A DNA stretch of 64,000 nt, from assembly GCA_016926805.1 (NCBI GenBank), contig JAFGNV010000059.1, forward strand, positions 44,911-108,910, given 5' to 3'. Position 1 is the first letter of the stretch. Each line of letters starts with the position of its first letter. A model generated the notes under the pieces. The model was not told the DNA's origin, did no database searches, and saw only the letters and a list, made by a program, of their open reading frames with translations. Source of the stretch: Anaerolineae bacterium. GTDB taxonomy: Bacteria; Chloroflexota; Anaerolineae; 4572-78; J111. The translations under genes and the position numbers were made by a program. Of this stretch, positions 17,596 through 25,245 are shown piece by piece.

Positions 17596-18588
17596 CTATC
17601 CTTTCACCCCTCCCGCAGATAATCCCTCGGCCAAATAACGCTCCATAGCCAGGAATAAGATCATCACCGGCACGCTCATAATTACCGAGGCGGCCATGAC
17701 CACCTCCATGCGGGGACTGGGATCGGTGAAGATGGCGTTAATTTTGATGGGCATAGTGAACATAGCACGGTCATTCAAAAATACCAGAGCGTAGAGAAAC
17801 TCGTTCCAGGCAATCATAAAGGTATAGATGCCTACCGAAATCAGGGCCGGGACCGACAGGGGCATCGTCACCCGCCAGATAACGCCCAGACGGGTGCAGC
17901 CGTCAATCAGCGCGGCCTGTTCAATTTCATCGGGGATGGTGCGGAAATAGTTGGCCAGCATATAAAGCGCCACCGGCAAGGTGGTAGCCAGATAGGTAAC
18001 TATCAAAACCCCCAGATTGTCTTGCACGTCAAATAAGCCCAGCCATTGGCTAAATTGCGATAACATGGCAAAGAGGGGAATAATGAGCAAGACACCGGGG
18101 AAGAGGTAAATTAGCAAGATGGAATTGAGCATAAAATCCTTGCCCCGGAACTTTAACCGGGCGATGGCATAGGCCCCCAACATCGACAGAATCACGGCAA
18201 TCAGCGACGTAGGGACAGCTACGACCAGACTGTTGATGGCGTTAATGCCAAAATCCTGAAAACGATCTCGAAGCGTGTCGTATTCAACGGTATAGCCACC
18301 TAATAGACGATACCAGATGTGATTCCAGTTATATTCCAGGTATTCCAGGGTGGGGTCGAAAAGTTCCAGGTAGGCATCTGGCCGCAACTCAGACGGGATA
18401 AACGTCGGTTCACGCGCCGCAATCTCCGCACCGGTTTTAAAGGATGAGCTGATCATCCAATAAAAAGGAAAAATCACCATCACCCAAAAAATAAATAGCC
18501 CCAGCCAAAAAAAGAATCGCGGCCAGGTCATACGTCGGGCCAAATGGTCCATAAAGGATGCTTTATCGGGATGTATGGGGGTTGTCAT
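17596..18588 (-). CDS. Sugar ABC transporter permease (MalG type)
   Basis: This 330-residue membrane protein has six core helices and the ABC-binding EAA loop, seen as EQAALIDGCTRLGVIWRVTM near residue 225. A long periplasm-side segment between the first two helices is typical of MalG/CUT1 permeases. It is the last gene of a regulator, binding protein, permease, permease order on the minus strand, 17 bases after the first permease, with AGGAGG before the start. No ATPase gene is in the cluster; a shared MsmK/UgpC-type ATPase elsewhere is expected. Confidence 0.93.
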   Translation of the reverse strand: MTTPIHPDKASFMDHLARRMTWPRFFFWLGLFIFWVMVIFPFYWMISSSFKTGAEIAAREPTFIPSELRPDAYLELFDPTLEYLEYNWNHIWYRLLGGYTVEYDTLRDRFQDFGINAINSLVVAVPTSLIAVILSMLGAYAIARLKFRGKDFMLNSILLIYLFPGVLLIIPLFAMLSQFSQWLGLFDVQDNLGVLIVTYLATTLPVALYMLANYFRTIPDEIEQAALIDGCTRLGVIWRVTMPLSVPALISVGIYTFMIAWNEFLYALVFLNDRAMFTMPIKINAIFTDPSPRMEVVMAASVIMSVPVMILFLAMERYLAEGLSAGGVKG

Positions 18589-18605
18589 CTTTTCCTCCTT
18601 GCCTA

Positions 18606-19580
18606 CTATTCATCTGTGGTGCGCATCACAAAGCGAGAGTAAAATATTAAGAAAACTATCAAGATTACCAGCAAGATCATGGAAGTAGCAGCGCCTTTGC
18701 CAAAGTTGAACAGGTTAAAACTGAACTCATAGGTTAGAATCGGCAGCACTTTAGTGCCAAAACCACCACCGGTCAGTAAGAAGATATCGTCGAACTTGTT
18801 GAAGGTCCAGATTAAACGGAGTAGAAACAGGGCGCCCAAGACATAGCGGAGTTCCGGAAGAGTGATGTTCCAAAAACTCTGGCCTACATTGGCGCCATCC
18901 ACTCGGGCCGCTTCGTATAGCGTTTTGTCGATGGCTTGCAGCCGGGCCAGAATCATTAACATCGCAAAGGGGAAATAACGCCAGCCGTCAAAAACAATCA
19001 CCAGCAGCAAGGCCCAGCCCGGCTGGGCCAAATAGGGAATAGGTCGATCAATGATGCCGAGATTCATCAAAAAGTAATTTATCACCCCGGAGGGTTTAGG
19101 GTCGAGCATCCAACGCCAGACAAAAGCAACGCTGACAATGGGGGCGACGTAGGGAAAGAGGAATGCCGCCCGCGATACGCCTCTGCCACGGAATGGCTGA
19201 TTAAGCAACAGAGCCGCCCCCAGCCCGATGAGCAAACTGAGGATGGTTCCCAAAAAAGAATAGACGATACTGGTGAGGGCAGCGCCCATATTGGTGGGGC
19301 TGTTGTATTTAAAGGCAAAATCGTTAAATACGCTGGTGTAGTTTCTTAAACCCATAAAGGGAGCATTAAACACGTTGTTAAGGTTATCCAATCCCACATC
19401 GTGGAAACTGATCCAAATGCTGAACACAGCGGGAAAGAGCACCAGGCCCAATACAATAAAAACCGTGGGGCCAATCAGCAACCAGGCCAGGCGAGTCTCT
19501 TTGGCTCCCATTGAATTACTGAAAATACGATTGAATCGTGAGGTTAAAGATTTTGTTGTCGGTGCGTGAGTTGTAGTCAT
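18606..19580 (-). CDS. Sugar ABC transporter permease (MalF type)
   Basis: This 324-residue protein is the partner permease of the CUT1 importer. It has six main helices and the EAA loop EAARVDGANVGQSFWNITLP. The start has GGGGAGG upstream. Between it and the binding-protein gene lies an 11-bp hairpin that may reduce expression of the permeases relative to the binding protein. Substrate is presumably a mono- or oligosaccharide; the sequence does not tell which. Confidence 0.93.
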   Translation of the reverse strand: MTTTHAPTTKSLTSRFNRIFSNSMGAKETRLAWLLIGPTVFIVLGLVLFPAVFSIWISFHDVGLDNLNNVFNAPFMGLRNYTSVFNDFAFKYNSPTNMGAALTSIVYSFLGTILSLLIGLGAALLLNQPFRGRGVSRAAFLFPYVAPIVSVAFVWRWMLDPKPSGVINYFLMNLGIIDRPIPYLAQPGWALLLVIVFDGWRYFPFAMLMILARLQAIDKTLYEAARVDGANVGQSFWNITLPELRYVLGALFLLRLIWTFNKFDDIFLLTGGGFGTKVLPILTYEFSFNLFNFGKGAATSMILLVILIVFLIFYSRFVMRTTDE

Positions 19581-19602
19581 TCTGCCTCCCCTGCAAAAGG
19601 AT

Positions 19603-19629
19603 AAACTCCCGCCATTACGGCGGGAGTTT
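19603..19629 (-). promoter_or_regulatory. Intercistronic hairpin between binding protein and permeases
   Basis: AAACTCCCGCC / GGCGGGAGTTT form an 11-bp perfect stem with a 5-nt loop in the 72-bp gap after the solute-binding protein gene. There is no long U-tract, so it probably stabilises the upstream mRNA or partly terminates, as in malE-malF. Confidence 0.65.
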
Positions 19630-19652
19630 GCTTTACTTGGCTTGTTTCAGGT

Positions 19653-21236
19653 TTATTGCTGTCGCTCGGCCAGGAGTGCCTCTACTTGCTCTTGCAAGAA
19701 TTGCGCGCCCGTTTCCGGTGTCATTGAGCCTTCGAGGGCGATCTTGCTGGCTACCTGCGGAATGAGGAGGCGGCCTTCAATGTCGCCAATTACGGCCCGC
19801 TCGGTGGCATCGTAATCCGGGCGGAAGAGCCAGCGTTGCATGGTGTCGTAACCATTGGCAATCTGGTCTAGAGTTTCGGGTGAGTAGTTGGCAAAGTACT
19901 CGCTGCTGCCCTTCCAGCCGTCAACCGCACTTTTGAGCACAGGAACTTTGCCAAACGGGGCCAACGCCAGTACCTCCTGATACCCATCGGTCAGGAAGAA
20001 CTTAATCACATCCTGGGCGGCAGGGTCAGCCCCTTTCATAATACCCAAAGTAACCAACTGTCCGTACGAGGCCGAGCCATTGGGGCCGGCCATCATGGGG
20101 GCAAAGCCGGTGCGCTGGGCCAGGTCGGGCGTGGGAAGCTGTACGTTTCCACCACTCTCCAAACCAGAACCATCAACCAGGTCGTCCATGATGTAGGTTG
20201 AGTAGAAGAGCATGGCTGACTGGTCATATTCGTAAGCCTCGCGGGCACCGCGCCAGTATTGCGGACCAGGGGTAGCACAGTCTTGCAGGCTGGTATAGAA
20301 CTCTAGCGCAGCGATCATCTCGGGTGTATTCATGGTCACGTTGCCATCTTCATCAAACGGCCAGGCGTTGTTAGACATGGCCACCTGCTCAAACACTTGA
20401 TGCCCATAGTTCTGGCCGGGGTCGGTGCCCAGGGTGACGCCATAGAGGAAATTATCCTGGCCCACAACACCACAGTTGGCCGCGCTGATAGCATCCCAGT
20501 TGGTGGGAGCGGCCAGCCCCAGCTTGTCAAACAAGTCTTTACGATACCACATGGCTTGAATCCAGCCGTCAAAGGGTACGGCAGCATATTGACCGGTGGT
20601 CGGGTTGGTGACCATTTTCAGCGGACCCTCGCGGAAATCGTCTACGCCGATACTGTTGATGACGGCGGTGGCTGCGCTTTCATCAAGAATACCATCAGCC
20701 GAGAAGGCCGCCACGCGTTCAATCCCCATGCGGACGATGTCGGGCATACGATTGGCGGCCACGGCTACCGCAATTCGTTGCGATACCCCCGCCTCTTGAA
20801 TGGGCACAATTTTCACTTCAACGTTGGGATTCTGGGCCATATAACGGGCCGCCACTTCTTCATACACCTTAACCCGTTCTTCCTCGTTGTCGGTGGTCCA
20901 AAACTCAACCAATACTTTACCCTCGGCGGCCTGTGGTTTTAGAAATGCTTCTGCATCTTCCTTAGAGGGAATACACAACTGCTGACCAATTTCAATCTCG
21001 TCGGGGTTCTGGATGATAGTGTAACTTGGATCTTGATTGGCCATTGCATTTGTGGCGTCAACAATGGCCGGGTAGGCCAGATAGGTTCCAAAGAAACGAT
21101 CTGCCAGCTTTGATAGCCAATCGTCGGCCTGCACGGTGTAGGTGTCGGTACAACTCACTTCTTGGGCATAACCGGACGTGGCGGCAAAACTGAATATCAC
21201 CAACAGGATTACTGCGACAAAAAATTTACGGGACAT
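19653..21236 (-). CDS. Sugar-binding protein with N-terminal LysM domain
   Basis: This 527-residue protein has a signal peptide (about 1-24, ending SGYAQ), a LysM domain (about 32-90, beginning YTVQADDWLSKLADRFFG and ending GQQLCIPS), then a CUT1 solute-binding domain starting GKVLVEFWTTDNEEE. It is about 100 residues longer than ordinary family members because of the LysM. The protein should capture sugar outside the membrane and deliver it to the two permeases downstream. LysM usually binds peptidoglycan or chitin-type sugars; here it may tether the protein to the envelope in place of a lipid anchor, since no lipobox Cys is present. Confidence 0.92.
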   Translation of the reverse strand: MSRKFFVAVILLVIFSFAATSGYAQEVSCTDTYTVQADDWLSKLADRFFGTYLAYPAIVDATNAMANQDPSYTIIQNPDEIEIGQQLCIPSKEDAEAFLKPQAAEGKVLVEFWTTDNEEERVKVYEEVAARYMAQNPNVEVKIVPIQEAGVSQRIAVAVAANRMPDIVRMGIERVAAFSADGILDESAATAVINSIGVDDFREGPLKMVTNPTTGQYAAVPFDGWIQAMWYRKDLFDKLGLAAPTNWDAISAANCGVVGQDNFLYGVTLGTDPGQNYGHQVFEQVAMSNNAWPFDEDGNVTMNTPEMIAALEFYTSLQDCATPGPQYWRGAREAYEYDQSAMLFYSTYIMDDLVDGSGLESGGNVQLPTPDLAQRTGFAPMMAGPNGSASYGQLVTLGIMKGADPAAQDVIKFFLTDGYQEVLALAPFGKVPVLKSAVDGWKGSSEYFANYSPETLDQIANGYDTMQRWLFRPDYDATERAVIGDIEGRLLIPQVASKIALEGSMTPETGAQFLQEQVEALLAERQQ

Positions 21237-21342
21237 TATTTAGCCTCCATTTCAAATCTTTGTTCTGTCTTTTTGCCTGAACTACACACACAAATTGCAT
21301 TGCGGTTGATACGGATTTTAGGGTGTCATCACCCCCTTTCAT

Positions 21343-22362
21343 TTAATGAGGCTTATGGCCACTGGATCGGCGAACAACCAGCGATGGCTGCAAGATGATT
21401 TGCGGTGTTGGCAATGCTTCTCCCCTGATCACTTTTGTCAACATCTGGCACACGATGGTGCCAATATCATAGATGGGCTGATTAATAGTTGTCAGGGGAG
21501 GGTGGGCGTGTTCGGCCAGAGGAATGTCGTCAAAACCGGTTATGCTAATGTCTTGTCCCACCACCAGGCCAAGCTCTTGGGCAGTTGCAGTTGCTCCAAG
21601 TGCCATCAAATCGTTACTGGCAACAATCGCTGTAGGAGGATTGGCTATCTCCAGCAAATGTTTTCCGGCTTCTCGACCGGCCCGCTGCGTTAGATCGCCT
21701 TCAATGATTAAGTCGGGGTCTACCGGCAGCCCATGAAGGGCCAGCGTATTGATAAATCCCTTAAGTCGGTAATGGCTCAACATGAGATTTGGGGGAGCTG
21801 CAATGAAAGCCAGGCGAGTATGGCCGAGTTCGATCAGATGGTTGACGACCATTCCGATACCTGCCTCACTATCCACGTCCACCAGCGGAAAGTCGTTAGA
21901 GTTTTCTGTTCGTCCAAAAACGGCGAAAGGGTAATTGTTTTCCAACAGCGTCGCGATGCGGGCATCTTGTCGCCGGGTGCGAACAATAACAAAACCGTCA
22001 ACGCGGCGACTGCGAATGTACTTCAAATAAGCTTCGTCTTCTTTATTGCCAGGGGCGTGGGTGGAGACCAATAAATCGAATCCCTCTCGGGCTGCTTCAT
22101 TACCAACGCCAGCCAGAAACTCACTGAAGAAAGGATCGGAAAAGCGGGGGTCAAAGGTAGGGAGAATGAGAGCCAGGGTGTCGGTGCGACGTTTTTGAAG
22201 TTGTCGCGCTGTGATGTTTGGCTCATAACCCAATTCCTGGGCAACTCGTCTCACTTCTTCACGAGTGATCTGGCTGACATCATCGTAACCGGCCAGCGCC
22301 CGCGAAACCGTCGTTACCGATTTACCGACGCGTCTGGCAATATCTTTGAGTGTAATCGCCAT
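21343..22362 (-). CDS. LacI-family transcriptional repressor
   Basis: The start at 22362 gives 339 residues beginning MAITLKDIARRVGKSVTTVS, a canonical LacI helix-turn-helix followed by the hinge helix. The rest is a periplasmic-binding-protein-like effector domain. It should bind the palindromes at 22442-22459 and 22475-22488 in its own promoter and release them on binding the transported sugar. The sugar-importer genes follow 106 bp downstream on the same strand, so readthrough would place them under the same control. The residues LAG at the hinge fit operators with a central CG, as seen here. Confidence 0.93.
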   Translation of the reverse strand: MAITLKDIARRVGKSVTTVSRALAGYDDVSQITREEVRRVAQELGYEPNITARQLQKRRTDTLALILPTFDPRFSDPFFSEFLAGVGNEAAREGFDLLVSTHAPGNKEDEAYLKYIRSRRVDGFVIVRTRRQDARIATLLENNYPFAVFGRTENSNDFPLVDVDSEAGIGMVVNHLIELGHTRLAFIAAPPNLMLSHYRLKGFINTLALHGLPVDPDLIIEGDLTQRAGREAGKHLLEIANPPTAIVASNDLMALGATATAQELGLVVGQDISITGFDDIPLAEHAHPPLTTINQPIYDIGTIVCQMLTKVIRGEALPTPQIILQPSLVVRRSSGHKPH

Positions 22363-22441
22363 GATAAACAATCGTCCAACTTAATTTATGCGGGTGTCTC
22401 TTGAAAGAACTAGGGGAATTAGGGATGAAGACTGAACGGTC

Positions 22442-22496
22442 ATCCAAAACGTTTTGGATACACTTTTAGTATAATCAAAACGTTTTGGAAGGTCAA
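22442..22496 (-). promoter_or_regulatory. LacI-type operator pair overlapping a sigma-70 promoter
   Basis: On the minus strand TTGACC (22491-22496) and TATACT (22468-22473) are exactly 17 bp apart. A palindrome with core CAAAACGTTTTG (22476-22487) fills the spacer, and a perfect 18-bp palindrome ATCCAAAACGTTTTGGAT (22442-22459) covers the start-site region. The central CG and symmetric form are classic LacI/GalR operators. The arrangement predicts strong autorepression of the regulator and probably of the importer. Confidence 0.85.
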
Positions 22497-22536
22497 ATTT
22501 GCGCAAAAAATTTGGGTGGATTTGAGGAGAAGTTCG

Positions 22537-23484
22537 CTATTTATGAAAAATCTCACCGAAGAATTGCTGTCTTCCCAAGCTTTGTAAGGCTTGGATTTTT
22601 CTCTTCTCGCGAAAATCATTGGCATCCCCCCGGCTAAAATACCACACACAATCAAACAAAATGCTTAACTTGTACACATCATATAAATGTTGCTGCTCAG
22701 CAAGCGATAGCGGGCGATGCTTCATATACTCCTGCACGACGCCGCGAGCTTTCCTCACATCGAGCATATCGGCAGTATCAGCCCATGCCCAATACTCAAT
22801 CAATCCCACCAGATCGAACTGGAGAAAGGTATAGTTGGCATCGTCGAAATCAAGCAAAGCCACCAATTCCTCTCCTTGAAAGAGGACATTTGAAAAGTGA
22901 AAATCACAATGACAAATTCCCTTGGGTAATGACGGGGGGAGGTCAAGGGCTGTTAGCTCACGCGCCAGCCACATGAATTTCTCATGGGCGCTTTGCGTGT
23001 TGACCCGCGTGGCTTCTGCCCGGGCCAGGGTGTGACACAGGTCAGGGTCATAATTCCAGCGATACCGGATATACGGTGAACAATAATTCCTGGTAAGCTT
23101 TTGCAATTCCGCGGCTTTTTGGATGAGTTGCTGCCAATGATGGGCATTTGGATGTTCCAGAGGCTGGCCGTCGAGGAATTCAAAGATAATATAGGGTTTA
23201 TGGCGATACATACCGACATATCCACCCTGCGTGTTTTTGACCTGAGTTGGACAAGGATAGTGGCGTTCTGTAAGATAGGCCAGCAAATCGCTCTCAAATA
23301 AGACCGATTCTCTGGATCGAGTTTCATAATATCGAAACACAAACTTGCCTTGAGTGGTCTGTAAGCAATAGTTTGTTTGAACCGTGCCTCGTTGGATGGC
23401 TTCTGAATGAGCATAGGTTCCCAGATTATACTGAGAGAGAATAGCTACAAAATCATCGGGGGTAAATGGTGTTTTAACGGCCAT
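22537..23484 (-). CDS. APH-family (homoserine-kinase-II-like) phosphotransferase
   Basis: This 315-residue protein has the aminoglycoside-phosphotransferase/choline-kinase fold. The catalytic loop reads ICHCDFHFSNVLF, with the Asp and Asn of the HxDxxxxN motif, and the metal-binding segment is ALLDFDDANY. The spacing and the N-terminal YAHSEAIQRGTVQTNYCL resemble homoserine kinase II (ThrB2) and related small-molecule kinases. The true substrate could be homoserine, a sugar or an amino alcohol. No threonine-biosynthesis gene is nearby, so I leave the symbol blank. It appears to be transcribed on its own. Confidence 0.85.
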   Translation of the reverse strand: MAVKTPFTPDDFVAILSQYNLGTYAHSEAIQRGTVQTNYCLQTTQGKFVFRYYETRSRESVLFESDLLAYLTERHYPCPTQVKNTQGGYVGMYRHKPYIIFEFLDGQPLEHPNAHHWQQLIQKAAELQKLTRNYCSPYIRYRWNYDPDLCHTLARAEATRVNTQSAHEKFMWLARELTALDLPPSLPKGICHCDFHFSNVLFQGEELVALLDFDDANYTFLQFDLVGLIEYWAWADTADMLDVRKARGVVQEYMKHRPLSLAEQQHLYDVYKLSILFDCVWYFSRGDANDFREKRKIQALQSLGRQQFFGEIFHK

Positions 23485-23527
23485 CTTGTTTCATGTTTTG
23501 TCGCTGGATAGAACTGACCCGCTAATC

Positions 23528-23670
23528 CCACATTTCATCCATCGCCAGGCCAGCAAGACTACGAATTCCTTTGCGGGTGCAGAACCTTTGAAAAACCGAG
23601 CGACAGGCGGTCGAATGCAGCATCCCCTGCCCAGGCGAGTATTCCTCCACGAAAGAAACTGAAATCTTCA
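23528..23670. repeat. Diverged dispersed repeat, copy A
   Basis: This segment shares two blocks with 24988-25110: a TTTCAYCCAYCGCC-type block at one end and TCCACGAAAGAAACTGA at the other, around CCCCTGCCC. The middle differs in length and sequence. It lies just after the stop of the pseudo-receiver gene and has no ORF of its own. Confidence 0.5.
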
Positions 23671-24072
23671 TAGTGGGGGATAATAAGTTTCTCCACACAA
23701 GAGAGCATCCCGCGCCGCATACAAGTCATCAACCAGGTAAGGTTGGGACAAATAACCTGCTGCCCCACAACGCCGGGCTTCAGGATAGACCATATCGGGT
23801 TTTATCGCGGCAAATAAGAGTACAGGAACTTGTCTCAAGGATGGAATCGCCTTGATCCGCCGACAGACTTCATAACCATCCATATCCATCAACATCAGCC
23901 GAATAAACACCAGATCAGGGGGTGCTTGTTGGGCCAATTCTATCCCCTGCAATCCAGTTGTAGCGACGCTAATTGTGTCGTGGTATCGCTTGGATATAAC
24001 AAGTTCAATTAATTCTGCATGACAAGGTACGTCCTCGATCAGTAGGATATTACAGGCTTGAGGTACATCCAT
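23668..24072 (-). CDS. Degenerate response-regulator receiver domain
   Basis: This 134-residue protein is a lone CheY-like receiver: NILLIEDVPCHAELIELV begins strand 1, and the later GYEVCRRIKAI and GAAGYLSQPY match helices and strands of the fold. The phospho-acceptor Asp is replaced by Arg (VFIRLMLMDMDG), the switch Thr/Ser before the alanine by Ala (LLFAA) and the conserved Lys by Gln (SQP), so it should not be phosphorylated in the normal way. It may act as a protein-interaction module. No kinase or output domain is nearby. Confidence 0.85.
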   Translation of the reverse strand: MDVPQACNILLIEDVPCHAELIELVISKRYHDTISVATTGLQGIELAQQAPPDLVFIRLMLMDMDGYEVCRRIKAIPSLRQVPVLLFAAIKPDMVYPEARRCGAAGYLSQPYLVDDLYAARDALLCGETYYPPL

Positions 24073-24246
24073 GGTCCGCTTCCTTTGTTTTCACTCGTTG
24101 TACATTTAGGCTGAAAGCTTATTTATTTCCCTTGCGCCATGCGACGAACGACGCTCGCATCCCGCAAGATGATGATCACGCGAGAGTAGTTCTGAACTCG
24201 GTGCGTAGGGGCGGTCGGCTATACGCGCTGGTCAGGCGACCACTCA

Positions 24247-24942
24247 TTAAGCTTTGTTTCTTTGACTCCATTCTTGAAATTCGGTTCGGTTTTCTTCAAT
24301 TTGCTGTTGGAACTTACTTTCCGATACTTCGGAAACCCATTCGGGATTTATGGGCGGAAGGAGGGAATGCCATTTCCAGCCACTTGGGATAAAACTGTCA
24401 CGTGTCACAAGGTACCCCAATAGCTTCAATTTACCATCGTCAGCACGCACGATTTTTATGGGCTGCCCGCTCACAATGTAATACTTGGGAACCTGGAGGT
24501 GATCGCGCCAGACTCTGATTTCCTCCAGGTAATGCTCAAATTCATCTTGTGAAACTCGCCCATTTTCACCCAATCGGATTTTCACTAAATCAATATAAGA
24601 ACGAATGATATCAAAGTCGTCTGTCTCGAAATTGAATTCTCGCACCTCTGGATAACGATCGTTTACGGGGAGAGCTTTGATGGGTTTCTTGTCTATGATG
24701 TAATACCGGGGAGTTTCAAGATGACAAAGCTCTCGCAACTTTGCGACGTAATCTTCGAATTCATCTTCGGATACTTGTTCGATGGCATCATGGCTAAAGT
24801 AGAGCGTTGTCCACTTCGTGACATTCGGAATGAAATCACCTGTCTCGAAATCGTATGTCAAGACTTGTACCTGATTTCCGTCATAAATGACTTTAACCGG
24901 CAGTTCTCTAACAAAACAGATGAAATAGTCAGTCCTTCTCAT
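24247..24942 (-). CDS. Unrecognised protein with three internal repeats
   Basis: I do not recognise this 231-residue protein. The ATG at 24942 is preferred; the frame extends to 25002, but that part lies in a dispersed repeat. The protein consists of three similar units of about 70 residues: each starts with an aromatic strand and a PVK or PIK (YFICFVRELPVKVI, YYIIDKKPIKAL, YYIVSGQPIKIV), followed by a TxDF stretch and a helix with E/DEFExY (EDEFEDYVAKL, QDEFEHYLEEI, ESKFQQQIEEN). No signal or membrane segment is seen. Base composition is more AT-rich than its neighbours, and no good ribosome site was found. Confidence 0.65.
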   Translation of the reverse strand: MRRTDYFICFVRELPVKVIYDGNQVQVLTYDFETGDFIPNVTKWTTLYFSHDAIEQVSEDEFEDYVAKLRELCHLETPRYYIIDKKPIKALPVNDRYPEVREFNFETDDFDIIRSYIDLVKIRLGENGRVSQDEFEHYLEEIRVWRDHLQVPKYYIVSGQPIKIVRADDGKLKLLGYLVTRDSFIPSGWKWHSLLPPINPEWVSEVSESKFQQQIEENRTEFQEWSQRNKA

Positions 24943-24987
24943 TTTTTGCTTTATCCACACCGGCTCTGCTATGCAGGGCAACCTAAC

Positions 24988-25110
24988 CCGCATTTCACCC
25001 ACCGCCGGACCAACAAGACCCCTATCACTTACAAGTGCCTATGCTACAACACAACTTCCCCTGCCCCGTGGCATTTCTCCACGAAAGAAACTGACAGGCG
25101 CACCAATATT
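24988..25110. repeat. Diverged dispersed repeat, copy B
   Basis: This copy shares CGCATTTCACCCACCGCC-like and TCCACGAAAGAAACTGA blocks with 23528-23670. It lies upstream of the three-repeat protein gene and would supply its leader. The whole stretch 24943-25245 has no gene that I can support. Confidence 0.5.
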
Positions 25111-25245
25111 CCATTGTAACCGGAATTGTGGCCAGTTTCTCGAAAAGCCATCGTTGGGCCACTTTTACAGGCTAAAACCACCCCTAAAATACACAACCGA
25201 CACCCCTATGCGTTTTCACACAGCCTGACGACTTATCAGGTTGCC

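Noticed and set aside
24116..24246. Possible tRNA in the gap before the three-repeat protein
   Set aside because: Some short GC-rich hairpins are visible, but no acceptor stem, T-loop or anticodon arrangement could be fitted.
24943..25002. N-terminal extension of the three-repeat protein
   Set aside because: It is coded by sequence at the edge of the dispersed repeat copy B and shows no likeness to the rest of the protein.
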